DNA of 64,000 nt from Conexibacter stalactiti (lineage in GTDB: Bacteria; Actinomycetota; Thermoleophilia; Solirubrobacterales; Solirubrobacteraceae). The notes below the pieces were generated by a model, which was given only the letters and a program-made list of their open reading frames with translations, made no database searches and was not told the origin of the DNA. Both the position numbers and the translations under genes were made by a program. The first letter of the stretch is position 1. The number at the start of each line of letters is the position of its first letter. Location of the stretch: assembly GCF_035967765.1 (NCBI RefSeq), contig NZ_JAYWIT010000019.1; one strand, given 5' to 3'. Shown here in pieces: positions 1 to 9,364 of this stretch.

Positions 1-1
1 A

Positions 2-96
2 GGCGCGGCCGGCGGCTTCGGCGGCGGGGCCGGCGGCGGCTTCCCGGGCGGCGGCGCGATGCTGCGCGGTGGCGGGGGCGGCCCGCCCGGCGGGCC

Positions 97-100
<4 letters not shown>
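2..100 (+). CDS. C-terminal tail of an upstream gene, probably the MacA/HlyD-type adaptor of a tripartite exporter (partial)
   Basis: The frame open from the window edge ends in a TGA at 98-100 and reads as an almost pure Gly/Ala/Pro/Phe tail. The stop overlaps the ATG of the next gene (ATGA), so the two are translationally coupled. The tail alone has no family signature. Because a MacB-type ATPase and permease follow directly, the missing body is most likely the periplasmic-adaptor-like (HlyD/MacA) subunit, which in actinobacteria often ends in a low-complexity Gly-rich tail. That assignment is context inference only. Confidence 0.5.
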
Positions 101-824
<724 letters not shown>

Positions 825-828
<4 letters not shown>

Positions 829-2030
829 TCGGCGCCGAGACGCTGCGGATCGCGGTCGGCGGGATCCTGGCGAACAAGCTGCGTTCCGGCCTGACGATCC
901 TCGGGCTGACGATCGGCGTCGCCTCGGTGATCGTGCTGATCGCCGTCGGCAACGGCTCCTCCAGAGCGGTCACGGCGCAGATCGAGGCGCTCGGCTCCAA
1001 CGTGCTGCTGGTGACCTCGGGCTCGGCGCCGGGCGGTTCCGGCGCCTCCAACGCGGCAACCGAGCCGCTGACGACGAGAGACGCCGCCGCGCTGGTCGAC
1101 GACGAGGCGGCGCCGGCGGTCGCGGGCGCCTCGCCGACGGTCAACGCGAGCGCGACGATCGTCAGCGGCTCGACCAGCTACGCGCCGTCGAGCTTCGTCG
1201 GCACGACGCCGGCGTACGCCCAGGCGCGCGATTACGACGTGGCGCAGGGCGAGTTCTTCACGACTGCCGACGTGCGCGACCGCGAGCGCGTCGTCGTGCT
1301 CGGTCAGACGGTCGTCGACAACCTCGGTGCCGGCATCGGGCAGACGGTCCAGATCGGCGGCGTCAACTTCCAGGTCGTCGGCGTCCTCGCCGCCAAGGGC
1401 GCGAGTGGGATGCAGGATCAGGACGACGTCGCGCTGGCGCCGCTGAGCGCGGTGCAGGACACGCTCAGCGGCTACGGCGACGTCGACGCGATCACGGTGC
1501 AGGCGAGATCGCGCGACCAGCTCGACGCCGCGCAGGCGCAGGTGACGGCGATCCTGAACGACCGCCATGACATCGCCGACGGCGCCGACCCGGACTTCCA
1601 GGTGATCAACCAGGGCTCGATCCTGGCGGCGTCGAGCGAGACGAGCGGCGTCTTCACGACGCTGCTGGCGCAGGTCGCGGCGATCTCGCTGCTGGTCGGC
1701 GGGATCGGCGTGATGAACATCATGCTCGTCTCCGTCACCGAGCGCACGCGCGAGATCGGGATCCGCAAGGCGATCGGCGCCCGCCGCGGCGACATCCTCT
1801 CGCAGTTCCTCGTCGAGGCGGTGCTGGTCTCGCTGCTCGGCGGCCTCTGCGGCGTGCTCGTCGGCGTCGCCGGCACCCAGTTCAGAATCGCCGGCGTCGC
1901 GCCGGTGATCGCGCCCTATTCGATCCCGCTCGCCTTCGGCGCGGCGATCGCCACCGGCCTCTTCTTCGGCACCTACCCCGCCAGCCGCGCAGCCCGCCTG
2001 CGACCGATCGAGGCGCTGCGCTTCGAGTGA
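825..2030 (+). CDS. MacB-type ABC transporter permease (FtsX domain)
   Basis: 401-residue inner-membrane permease, started at the GTG overlapping the ATPase stop. One N-terminal membrane helix follows the conserved ANKLRSGLT stretch. An extracytoplasmic MacB core domain of about 220 residues comes next, then three C-terminal helices of the FtsX domain. Between these helices lies the diagnostic cytoplasmic stretch TERTREIGIRKAIGARR, which couples to the ATPase. This is the standard half-transporter permease arrangement with a separate ATPase (family knowledge). An open frame upstream of the GTG runs antiparallel in meaning to the ATPase gene and is not part of this protein. Confidence 0.93.
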
Positions 2031-2042
2031 GGAGCCCTGCTC

Positions 2043-2651
2043 ATGACGACAGAGACCGACGACACGACGCTGCTGCATGACGATTGGATCGCGCGCGAGG
2101 AGGAGCCGCTGCCGCCGCCGCGCTCGCGCCGCCGCCTGACGCCGCTGAGCGGCGCCCTGCTGGCGCTGCTGCTGGTCTCCGGCGGCTTCCTCGGGGGCGT
2201 GCTGGTGCAGAAGCAGGCCGGTGACGGCGGCGATGCCGGCGGCCTCGCCGGCGGCCCGGGCGCGGCCGGCGGCTTCCCCAGGGGGATGGCCGCGACCTCC
2301 GGCGGCGCGGCTGGCACGAATCGCGGCGCGAACGCGACGATCGGCGAGGTCACGACGGTGAGGGGCGACACGCTCTACGTCAGAGACGCGAGCGGCAACA
2401 CGGTGAAGGTGAAGGCGGCCCAAGGCGCCACCGTGACGCGCACCGTCGACAGCAAGCCGCGCGAGATCCGCCCGGGCGAGCAGGTCGTCGTGCAGGGAAC
2501 CAGCCGAGACGGCACGGTGACCGCGACCTCGATCACGGCCGGCGCCGCGGGCGGCGACATCGCGGCGCTGATGGGCGGCGCGGCAGACCGCACGGGCGGC
2601 GACGACGCCGTCGACCAGCTCTTCAACGACGACATGAACGGGACGAGATGA
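2043..2651 (+). CDS. Single-pass membrane protein with small C-terminal DUF5666-like beta domain
   Basis: 202 residues. An Arg-rich cytoplasmic N-terminus ends near residue 35, then one membrane helix (about 37-58), a Gly-rich linker (about 60-95), and a compact domain with alternating Thr/Val strands (GEVTTVRGDTLYVRD to VQGTSRDGTVTATSI). That spacing resembles the small OB/DUF5666-type domains found beside actinobacterial MacB exporters; the match is by eye. It starts 12 nt after the permease stop with a GAGGAG ribosome site and overlaps the next gene by ATGA, so it is in the exporter operon. An accessory role outside the membrane is inferred. Confidence 0.75.
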   Translation: MTTETDDTTLLHDDWIAREEEPLPPPRSRRRLTPLSGALLALLLVSGGFLGGVLVQKQAGDGGDAGGLAGGPGAAGGFPRGMAATSGGAAGTNRGANATIGEVTTVRGDTLYVRDASGNTVKVKAAQGATVTRTVDSKPREIRPGEQVVVQGTSRDGTVTATSITAGAAGGDIAALMGGAADRTGGDDAVDQLFNDDMNGTR

Positions 2652-3301
2652 CGACCGGATCCACCCTCCGCGCGCTTGCCGCCGGGGTTGCGGCGCTCGC
2701 CGTCGCGCTGCCGCTGGCGGCCTGCGGCTCCTCTGACGACGGCAGCGGCAGCACCACCTCGACGGTCGCGGCGGCCGCCGGGCAGGGTGGGAGAGACCGC
2801 GGCGAGCTGGCCGTCTGCCTGAGAGAGCACGGCGTCGAACTGCCCCAGCCGCCGGCCGGCGCCGGCCGACCCGACGGCGCGCCGCAAGGCGAAGGCACAC
2901 CGCCCGACGGCGCGACGACCCCCGAAGGCGCACCGCCCGGCGACGGCAGCGGACCGCCGGCCGGAGGTCCCGGCGGCGGCTTCTTCGGCAGAGACCTCTC
3001 GGACGCCGAGCGCGAGAGACTCGAGGCGGCCTTCGAGGCATGCGGCGGCAGCTTCGGCGGCGAGCGGGGCGGGCCCGGCATGCCAGGCAGAGCCGGCGCG
3101 GCCGGCGGCAGAGGCGGCGCCCCGTCGGCGGCCGCCCTCGAGCAGTTCGTCGCCTGCGTGCGCAGAAACGGCTACGACCTGCCCGACGCCAACACCTCCG
3201 GCGATGGCCCGGTCTTCGACGACGACGCCGTCGATCGCGACGACCCCGCCTTCGTCAGCGCGAGCAGAACCTGCCAGAGATATCTGGCACCGACCAGCTG
3301 A
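2648..3301 (+). CDS. Exported lipoprotein with two C-R-x-x-G-x-x-x-P motifs
   Basis: 217 residues with a signal peptide ending in the lipobox LAAC (Cys near residue 26). Two copies of a short motif follow: CLREHGVELPQP (about residue 58) and CVRRNGYDLPDAN (about 164), separated by a Pro/Gly/Thr-rich low-complexity stretch and a further short helical segment with Cys (EACGG). Repeated C-x-R-x-x-G-[VY]-[ED]-[LM]-P-[DQ]-P segments are a familiar but functionally unassigned feature of actinobacterial lipoproteins beside MacAB-like exporters. It is the last gene of the exporter operon (ATGA overlap with the preceding gene). Function unknown; AGA arginine codons are conspicuous. Confidence 0.8.
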   Translation: MTTGSTLRALAAGVAALAVALPLAACGSSDDGSGSTTSTVAAAAGQGGRDRGELAVCLREHGVELPQPPAGAGRPDGAPQGEGTPPDGATTPEGAPPGDGSGPPAGGPGGGFFGRDLSDAERERLEAAFEACGGSFGGERGGPGMPGRAGAAGGRGGAPSAAALEQFVACVRRNGYDLPDANTSGDGPVFDDDAVDRDDPAFVSASRTCQRYLAPTS

Positions 3302-3426
3302 CGAGGGTGATGGGCGACCCGTGGCAACAACCGTTGCAAGGTCAGCGGATCGCGCGCACGCCGCAACTCGGGGCCCGCTGCCCAGTTGTAGACCGCGTAC
3401 GCCAACGACCAATACGGAGGTCTTCC

Positions 3427-4446
3427 ATGCGGCGATTCGCTGCACTTGGCGTCGTGACTGCTGCGCTGTTCGCGAGCGCAGGCCCGCTCGCCGCGACTTC
3501 GCTGGCAGCAGCGCCCACGGCGACGACCGGTACGACGACCAGCATCACTGACACGAGAGCGACCCTCAACGCAACCGTCAATCCCGGTGGTGAGGAGACG
3601 AGCTACTCGTTCCAGTACGGCACGACGACCGACTACGGCCGCCAGACGAGACTGACGTCGGCCGGCAACGGCACAACCGACAGACCGGTGAACGTCGACG
3701 TCGACGAGCTGACGCCGGGCACGGAGTACCACGCCCGCATCGTCGCGAGCAACGGCACCGACACCAGAACGGGCGCCGACGTCACGTTCAGAACGACCGG
3801 CACCCCGCCGGCCCCCGCGCCGAAGCCGATCGCCACGACCGGCAGCGCCGTCACGTCGATCTCGGGCGCGACCGTCAACGGCACGGTGAACCCGCAGGGC
3901 CGCGCCACGACGTACTACTTCCAGTTCGGCGAGACGGCCGCCTACGGCAACCAGACCGCGCCGCAGAGCGCGGGCGCCGGCACGACGCCGGTCTCCGTCT
4001 CGGCCGCGCTGTCGGGCCTCAGAACCGACACGACGTACCACTACCGGCTTGTTGCGATCGGCCCGGGCGACGCGATCGCCACGGGTGAGGACAGAACGCT
4101 GGCGACCGGCGGTGCCGGCTCGACGATCCTGTCGTTCTTCGGCCAGACCGCCTTCACCGACCAGAACGGCGTCGGCGGCGTCTTCCTCGGCTGCTTCGGC
4201 GCCGTCTCCTGCAGAGGCGACATGACGCTGGAGCGCAGCGGCAAGGTCGTCGGGGAGCGCAAGGGCTACACGATCAGACAGAACTTCGGCGGCATCGTGC
4301 ACATCACGCTCAACGACCTCGGCAAGCGGCTGCTGCGCCAGCGCGGCAACATGAGCGTCCGCACGACGGTGCTCAACGCCAACGGCCAGAGAGTCACGGG
4401 CGTCACGAAGCTGATCCGCTACTCGACCAACGGACTCAAGGGATAG
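3427..4446 (+). CDS. Secreted protein with two fibronectin type III-like repeats
   Basis: 339 residues from the ATG preceded by GGAGG at 3416-3420; the longer open frame upstream crosses the previous gene and is rejected. A signal peptide (about 1-32, ending SLAAAP) is followed by two Fn3-like repeats. Each contains a core of type A-T-[LV]-N-[AG]-T-V-N-P, then [SY]-[FY]-x-F-Q-[YF]-G, then a T-x-Y-H-[AY]-R strand. The C-terminal 100 residues form an unrelated Gly/Val-rich domain. Such repeats in cell-surface actinobacterial proteins mediate spacing or carbohydrate contact (family knowledge); no catalytic motif is visible. Confidence 0.8.
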   Translation: MRRFAALGVVTAALFASAGPLAATSLAAAPTATTGTTTSITDTRATLNATVNPGGEETSYSFQYGTTTDYGRQTRLTSAGNGTTDRPVNVDVDELTPGTEYHARIVASNGTDTRTGADVTFRTTGTPPAPAPKPIATTGSAVTSISGATVNGTVNPQGRATTYYFQFGETAAYGNQTAPQSAGAGTTPVSVSAALSGLRTDTTYHYRLVAIGPGDAIATGEDRTLATGGAGSTILSFFGQTAFTDQNGVGGVFLGCFGAVSCRGDMTLERSGKVVGERKGYTIRQNFGGIVHITLNDLGKRLLRQRGNMSVRTTVLNANGQRVTGVTKLIRYSTNGLKG

Positions 4447-4466
4447 GGCAAACCCGCCGATGATCC

Positions 4467-4485
4467 ACGCAGCGGTCCGCTGCGT
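4467..4485. repeat. Perfect palindrome just after the Fn3-like gene
   Basis: ACGCAGCGG and CCGCTGCGT flank one central T, 20 nt after the stop codon. It can fold as a short hairpin, or act with the next hairpin as a two-part terminator. Confidence 0.5.
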
Positions 4486-4506
4486 TGCAACTCAGAGGTC
4501 CGCTAA

Positions 4507-4550
4507 CGGCCCCGCCCCCGATTCTTGGCGAATTGTCGGGGACGGGGCCG
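4507..4550 (+). terminator. Long GC hairpin, probable terminator of the Fn3-like gene
   Basis: Arms 4507-4521 and 4536-4550 pair over 15 positions with one mismatch (CGGCCCCG outside, CCCGA/TCGGG inside) around a 14-nt loop. There is no T-tract, as is common in high-GC actinobacteria. It lies upstream of the tetR promoter and would insulate it. Confidence 0.6.
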
Positions 4551-4571
4551 TAGTGCGTTCTGGACGCGCTC

Positions 4572-4607
4572 TTGACAAGAGGTGTGAGTGAGCGCATACT
4601 CACACCC
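4572..4607 (+). promoter_or_regulatory. tetR promoter with perfect palindromic operator; leaderless start
   Basis: A -35 TTGACA (4572-4577) and -10 CATACT (4595-4600) are separated by exactly 17 nt. A perfect inverted repeat GGTGTGAGT (4581-4589) and ACTCACACC (4598-4606), 8 nt apart, lies across the spacer and -10. The start ATG is at 4608, only 7 nt beyond the -10, so the transcript is predicted to be leaderless. Position and symmetry fit autorepression by the TetR protein. Confidence 0.85.
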
Positions 4608-5177
4608 ATGGCCGTCGCCAAGCGACAACTCTCCACCGCCGCCGAGCGCCGCGAGGTGCTGATCGAGGCCGCGACCGAGGTCTTCGCTGAGCGCGGCTTC
4701 CACGGCACGCCGACGACCGCGGTCGCGAAGGCGGCCGGCATCTCGCAGGCCTACCTCTTCCGCCTCTTCCCGACGAAGGAGGAGCTGTACGTCGCGACGA
4801 TCGAGCGCTGCTACGAGCGGCTCGCCGCGACGATGCGGGCCGGCACCGAGATGGCGCGCGCCAACGGGCTCGAGCCGCTGGAGGGGATGGGGCTCGCGTA
4901 CGGGGAGCTGATGCGGGACCGCACGACGCTGCGCGGCACGCTGCAGGTCTTCGCCGCCGCCTCGGGCGGCGAGCCGACGGTCCAGGAGGCGGCGCGCGCC
5001 GGCTACGGGATGCTGTTCGAGCTGGTCAAGCGGCTCAGCGGGGCCGACGACGAGAAGCTGCGCGAGTTCTTCGCGCGCGGGATGCTGATCACGGTGCTCG
5101 CCGGCATGGACGCCCCGAACCTCGACGCCGACTGGGCGCGTTCGCTGCTCGGCGGCGACTTGAAGGACTGCATCTGA
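4608..5177 (+). CDS. TetR-family transcriptional repressor
   Basis: 189 residues. The N-terminal helix-turn-helix domain (about 15-62) has the TetR pattern EVLIEAATEVFAERGFHGT ... AVAKAAGISQAYLFRLFPTKEELY. The rest is a variable ligand-binding domain. The start is set by the promoter: the -10 ends at 4600, so upstream in-frame starts would not be transcribed. The gene lies directly upstream of an MFS drug-efflux gene in the same direction, the classic arrangement of a repressor that senses the pump's substrate. The palindrome in its own promoter is the probable operator, and a degraded copy precedes the MFS gene. No AGA codons were noticed, unlike many neighbours. Confidence 0.93.
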   Translation: MAVAKRQLSTAAERREVLIEAATEVFAERGFHGTPTTAVAKAAGISQAYLFRLFPTKEELYVATIERCYERLAATMRAGTEMARANGLEPLEGMGLAYGELMRDRTTLRGTLQVFAAASGGEPTVQEAARAGYGMLFELVKRLSGADDEKLREFFARGMLITVLAGMDAPNLDADWARSLLGGDLKDCI

Positions 5178-5208
5178 GGGCAAGTCGGCGCACCCTTTTT
5201 TTGCGCCC

Positions 5209-5232
5209 AGAGTGAGTGACTGATTACACACC
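5209..5232 (+). promoter_or_regulatory. Degenerate second copy of the TetR operator upstream of the MFS gene
   Basis: The half-site AGAGTGAGT (5209-5217) matches 7 of 9 bases of the tetR operator half. It is followed after 8 nt by ACACACC (5226-5232), matching the outer part of the other half; the spacing is about 2 nt shorter than in the first operator. It sits 30 nt before the MFS start, between the two genes. Confidence 0.5.
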
Positions 5233-5261
5233 ATGGCAACCAATGCGAAGGAGCAGGCGGG

Positions 5262-6725
5262 ATGAGCCGCTCAGGCCAGATCTGGACTTCGATCGTGACG
5301 AGCTTCGCGCTCTTCATGGTCACGCTCGACAACCTCGTCGTGACGACCGCGCTGCCGTCGATCCGCGTCGACCTCGACGCGTCGCTGGCATCGCTCGGCT
5401 GGACCGTCAACGCTTACACGCTGGCGTTCGCGGTCCTGCTGCTGCCGGCCGCCGCGCTCGGCGACCGGCTCGGCCGCCGCCGCACCTTCGCCGCCGGCCT
5501 CGGCCTCTTCACGCTCGCCTCGGCGGCCGCCGCGCTGGCGCCGAGCACCGACGCGCTGATCGCCGCGCGCGCCTTGCAGGGCGCGGGCGCGGCGATCGTG
5601 ATGCCGCTGTCGCTGACGCTCCTGTCGGAGGCCTTCCCGGCCGGCAAGCGCGGCCTCGCGCTCGGCATCTGGTCGGGCGTCAGCGGCCTCGGCGTCGCGC
5701 TCGGCCCGCTCGCCGGCGGCGCCGTCGTCGAGGGCATCTCGTGGCATTGGATCTTCTGGATCAACGTGCCGGTCGGCCTCGTGCTGACGCCGCTGGCGCT
5801 GACGCGCCTGCGCGAGTCGCACGGCGGCGCCCGCCGGCTCGACCTGCCCGGCCTGGCGCTCGGCGGCGTCGGCCTGCTCGGCATCACCTTCGGGATCGTT
5901 CGCGCCGAGGCGCTCGGCTGGACGAGCGCGACGGTGCTCGGCACGATGATCGGCGGCCTGCTGCTGCTCGTCGCCTTCGTCGCGTGGGAGCTGCGCGCGC
6001 CGGAGCCGATGCTGCCGATGCGTTTCTTCAAGAGCCGCGCCTTCAGCGCCACCAGCGGCGTCTCGCTGTCGATGTACTTCGGCGTCTTCGGCTCGATCTT
6101 CCTGCTGGCGCAGTTCTTCCAGACCGCGCAGGGCTACGGGCCGCTGGAGGCCGGGCTGCGGACGCTGCCGTGGACCGGCGTGACGATGATCGTCGCGCCG
6201 CTGGCGGGGATCTACTCCGACCGGATCGGCTCGCGGCCGCTGATGGCGACGGGCCTGGCGCTGCAGGCCGGCGCGCTGACGTGGCTGGCGATCGTCTCGG
6301 CCCCGGACGTCGCGTACAGCTCGCTGCTGGTCCCGTTCGTGATGGCCGGTGCTGGCATGGCGCTGGTGTTCGCGCCGGCCGCCAACGCCGTCCTCTCCTC
6401 GGTCCGCACGAGCGAGGCCGGGCAGGCCTCGGGGGCGACCAACACGATCCGCGAGATCGGCGGCGTGCTCGGTGTCTCGGTCCTCTCGACCGTCTTCGCG
6501 GGAGCGGGCTCCTACGCCTCGCCGCAGGCATTCACCGACGGCCTCGTCGCCGCCCTTTGGGTCGGCGCGGCGGTGCTCGCGGCCGGCGTGGTCGCCGCGC
6601 TGCTGGTGCCCGGTCACCGCAGCCAGGTCGCGGCGGCCGAGCAGAACGCGGCCGCGGACGCCGCCGCTGCCGACGCCGATGCCGACCGCGCGGAGCGGGC
6701 GCCCCGCGAGCCGGCGATCGCCTGA
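5262..6725 (+). CDS. MFS drug efflux transporter, DHA2 (14-TM) type
   Basis: 487-residue inner-membrane proton antiporter of the EmrB/QacA class. Motif A appears as GDRLGRRR after helix 2; helix 1 carries LDNLVVTTALPSI, equivalent to the DHA2 motif L-D-x-T-x-V-N-V-A-L-P; the motif C region is SGLGVALGPLAGG. The C-terminus is an Ala/Asp-rich tail. AAGGAG at 5248-5253 sets the start. It follows tetR and is probably derepressed when TetR binds its ligand. The substrate is unknown; multidrug export is inferred from family and context. Confidence 0.9.
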   Translation: MSRSGQIWTSIVTSFALFMVTLDNLVVTTALPSIRVDLDASLASLGWTVNAYTLAFAVLLLPAAALGDRLGRRRTFAAGLGLFTLASAAAALAPSTDALIAARALQGAGAAIVMPLSLTLLSEAFPAGKRGLALGIWSGVSGLGVALGPLAGGAVVEGISWHWIFWINVPVGLVLTPLALTRLRESHGGARRLDLPGLALGGVGLLGITFGIVRAEALGWTSATVLGTMIGGLLLLVAFVAWELRAPEPMLPMRFFKSRAFSATSGVSLSMYFGVFGSIFLLAQFFQTAQGYGPLEAGLRTLPWTGVTMIVAPLAGIYSDRIGSRPLMATGLALQAGALTWLAIVSAPDVAYSSLLVPFVMAGAGMALVFAPAANAVLSSVRTSEAGQASGATNTIREIGGVLGVSVLSTVFAGAGSYASPQAFTDGLVAALWVGAAVLAAGVVAALLVPGHRSQVAAAEQNAAADAAAADADADRAERAPREPAIA

Positions 6726-6730
6726 CGAAC

Positions 6731-6769
6731 GTCGCGGGGGCGGGGCAGCGTCGCCCGCCCCCGCGCGAC
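6731..6769. terminator. Bidirectional terminator between convergent MFS and secreted beta-propeller genes
   Basis: CGCGGGGGCGGG pairs with CCCGCCCCCGCG, with further GTCG/CGAC pairing outside a small bulge. It lies 5 nt after the MFS stop and just beyond the minus-strand gene's stop, without a T-tract. Confidence 0.75.
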
Positions 6770-6772
6770 GCG

Positions 6773-8170
6773 CTACTTGAGCGGCAGCGAGATCGTCTTG
6801 GTGACCTGCTTGCCGCCGCCGACTGGCGCGATCGTGATCTGCACGCGCACGCGCGGCTTGCGCGCCTTCAGCAGCCGCGCCCGCTGCGCCTTCGCGATCT
6901 TCACCGTCAGCGTGCGCGAGCCGGCGCCCTTCAGCCGCACGCTGCCGGCGCCCAGTCTGCGCGCGCCGAGTCTGACGCTCGCGCTGACCTTGCACGCCGT
7001 CGCGCACGAGATCTTCAGCGCGACGCCTCTGCTCGCGAGCGCCTGCTTCGTCGCCGGCTTGCCGGCCAGCTTCGCGCTCGTCTTGACCGGCGCCGGTCTC
7101 GTCGGCGCTCTGGGGTCGACGGGCGGAGCGACCGCTCTCGCCGGCGGCACGTCGGCCGGGCCCCAGTCGGCGCTTCTGCCGCCGGGGATCAGCATCCGCG
7201 GCTCGGTCGCGCCCTGGTTGCAGGGATCGAGCGTCAGCGCGGGCACGTCGGCGACGTAGATGCCGTCGCCCTGCGCGAACGCGAGCTTGCTGCCGTCGGG
7301 CGACCAGGTCGGCCCGTCGAAGCGGCCGCCGACGGGGTTGCCGATCTCGTAGCAGCCTCTCGGGAAGTACGGGTAGAGCCCTTCAGGCGTTCTGTAGATC
7401 CGCAGTCTCTCGTGGTTGTCGCCGGCGACGTAGGCCATCTTTCTATGCGTATGGTCGAACTCGCCGTCGTGCAGCTGGACGTCGGCCTCGTTGGCCCAGC
7501 GCGCCAGTCCGTCGGTGCCCTCGAACGGGTAGGGCGTGTGGATCACCAGATCTTCGTTGCCGATCGCGGGCGAGGGATCGCTCAGCACGGTCGCGTCGCC
7601 GTCGTTGGTCCAGGTCGGGTAGATCCAGCCGGTCTGCGACTTGAACTGCGGATCGTCGAGCGACGTGATCTGGTCGGGCTTCGAGTAGCCGGTCCCCTGT
7701 CGCATGTAGACGCAGACCGTCTGGAACTCGGGCAGGCAGCCGCCGTCGATCTGTCTGTAGTACCAGTGGTAGGCGACCTTGCGGCCGTCGGGCGAGAGCT
7801 TCGGGTCGAACGGGCCGTACCACTGGCGGCCGTCGCTGCCGCTCTGTGCGCCGGGGCCGGTGCTGACCGGCGTGTAGAAGTCGGCTCTGACGACGCCGTC
7901 ACGGCCGAGCCAGTGCAGTCTGGTGCCGTGCGTGGCGATCATGTCGCCGTACTTGTCCTGCGAGACGGTCGAGTAGCCGCCGGCGGTGGTGACCTGGAGC
8001 TGGCGGGCGCCGTCGGAGGTCGACAGCCAGATGTTGCCGTCCTTGACGTAGGCGATCGAGTCGGCCTGCGCGGCCGGCGCGGCGGCGGCCGCCAGCGCGG
8101 CCGCGCCCGCCGTGACGGCGAGCGCGGTGCGGGCGCGGCGGAGCAGGGGACGGTCGGAGCGGAGTGGCAT
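6773..8170 (-). CDS. Secreted TolB-like (PD40) beta-propeller protein
   Basis: 465 residues from the ATG at 8170, chosen because GGAAGGA lies about 10 nt upstream and a normal signal peptide follows (RRARTALAVTAG to AQADS); an upstream ATG would add a charged extension. The mature part has WD40-like propeller blades such as SIAYVKDGNIWLST, SPDGRKVAYHWYY and WSPDGSKLAFAQGDGIYVADV. A basic Ser/Ala/Lys-rich C-terminal domain (about 345-465) ends in alternating beta strands. A similar C-terminal domain occurs on the 711-residue secreted protein at 46287. Propeller proteins of this kind usually bind partners or glycans; no enzyme motif is visible. Confidence 0.8.
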   Translation of the reverse strand: MPLRSDRPLLRRARTALAVTAGAAALAAAAAPAAQADSIAYVKDGNIWLSTSDGARQLQVTTAGGYSTVSQDKYGDMIATHGTRLHWLGRDGVVRADFYTPVSTGPGAQSGSDGRQWYGPFDPKLSPDGRKVAYHWYYRQIDGGCLPEFQTVCVYMRQGTGYSKPDQITSLDDPQFKSQTGWIYPTWTNDGDATVLSDPSPAIGNEDLVIHTPYPFEGTDGLARWANEADVQLHDGEFDHTHRKMAYVAGDNHERLRIYRTPEGLYPYFPRGCYEIGNPVGGRFDGPTWSPDGSKLAFAQGDGIYVADVPALTLDPCNQGATEPRMLIPGGRSADWGPADVPPARAVAPPVDPRAPTRPAPVKTSAKLAGKPATKQALASRGVALKISCATACKVSASVRLGARRLGAGSVRLKGAGSRTLTVKIAKAQRARLLKARKPRVRVQITIAPVGGGKQVTKTISLPLK

Positions 8171-8339
8171 GGGAGGGCGGTCCTTCCGGTTGGTCGGGGA
8201 GCACGGATGCGAGGTCTCCATCCCATCGCGCCGCGCTCCCCGCCACAGCGGGACGCCTCCCCAGCATTTGCCCCCAGGGGGACCCTGCCCTGGCGCTGCG
8301 AACCCTGCCCTGTCCCTGCCGGGACGCCGACCGCGACCC

Positions 8340-9209
8340 CTACCGCTGCATCAGCGTCGCGGTCGTGCCGGCCGCCAGCCGCTGGGTGCCGATCGAGTCG
8401 AACTTCGCCGCCCAGTCGCCGCTGACGGTGCCGCTGGCCATCGTCCCCGTCGCCTCACCGGCGAAGGCGAGCGCGCCGGAGAGGAACGGCGCGGGGCCTG
8501 TCAGCGTGGCACTGGAGAGGTCGGCGGCGGTCGTGAAGGTCGAGGCGGCGCTGGTCGCCGTGATCATGTGCATCACGGTCGCCGGAGCGGTCGCGGCGGC
8601 CGCGTCGCTGCGCATCGCCGACTGCGTCACGCCGCCGCCGGCGGTGCGGGTCGCGTTGACCATGAAGGTGTTGCCGTCGCCGCTCTCCGGCATCGCCATC
8701 AGCGTCAGGCCGCTCGTCTGGCCGCCGGTTCCGCCGTCGCATCTGAGCGCACCGCCGCTGACGCGCGCGCCGGGCAGCGACGACGCCTTGACCGTCTTGA
8801 AGTAGGTCGTGTCGAGCTTCAGCTGGAGCGCGCCGGAGAAGCTGCCGCGATCGTTTCTGCCGCCGCTGCCGGTGCAGCCGGCCGGCACGCTGCCGCGGCC
8901 GCTCTTGAGCGTGCCGAGCGTCAGCTTGACGCTGCCGTATCTGCCGAGCTTGGCGGAGATCGTCGGCTTGGCGCCGGCCGCCTTGACGGTCACGCCAGAA
9001 GCGAAGCCGTACATGTGCAGCTGCGTCGAGGCGCCGGATCTGCGGCTCAGCATCACGCTGAGCGAGTCCTTCGCGGCGTCGGTGGCGACGAGCGTCAGCT
9101 GGTAGTCGCGGACCTTCAGCGGGCCGGCGGTGAGCGTCGCGTCGGCGAGCGCGGTCGCGGGCGCGGCGAGCGTCAGCGCGCCGGCGGCGAGCAGGAGGCG
9201 AGGGAGCAT
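8340..9209 (-). CDS. Secreted protein of unknown function
   Basis: 289 residues from the ATG at 9209, preceded by GGAAGG. A signal peptide (LPRLLLAAGALTLAAPATALADA) is followed by an all-beta-looking Thr/Ser/Gly-rich sequence with a single pair of Cys residues (in SVPAGCTGS and GALRCDGG), possibly a disulfide. I do not recognise a family. It is upstream of, and co-oriented with, the beta-propeller gene, but 169 nt separate them. Confidence 0.65.
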   Translation of the reverse strand: MLPRLLLAAGALTLAAPATALADATLTAGPLKVRDYQLTLVATDAAKDSLSVMLSRRSGASTQLHMYGFASGVTVKAAGAKPTISAKLGRYGSVKLTLGTLKSGRGSVPAGCTGSGGRNDRGSFSGALQLKLDTTYFKTVKASSLPGARVSGGALRCDGGTGGQTSGLTLMAMPESGDGNTFMVNATRTAGGGVTQSAMRSDAAAATAPATVMHMITATSAASTFTTAADLSSATLTGPAPFLSGALAFAGEATGTMASGTVSGDWAAKFDSIGTQRLAAGTTATLMQR

Positions 9210-9326
9210 GCGGATCCTTCCGGGGAGAGTCGAACGAAACGGTGCGCTCGACTTCACCGCCTCGACGCGGGAACGGCATCGGGGGCGACCCGAGCAGAAC
9301 CCCTAGAACAGCCCGCATCCGGTCAG

Positions 9327-9360
9327 GGACGCGCCGTCACAGCCCGCGCGGCGGGCGTCC
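9327..9360 (-). terminator. Hairpin downstream of ppx
   Basis: GGACGC (9327-9332) pairs with GCGTCC (9355-9360), and GCCG/CGGC pairing extends it inward. It begins 5 nt past the ppx stop on the minus strand. Weak T content; moderate support. Confidence 0.45.
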
Positions 9361-9364
9361 GCTC

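Noticed and set aside
5216..8425. 1069-residue plus-strand frame across the MFS and propeller genes
   Set aside because: Runs out of frame through the MFS gene and antisense to a secreted protein with a good signal peptide and ribosome site; its translation is Arg-rich noise.
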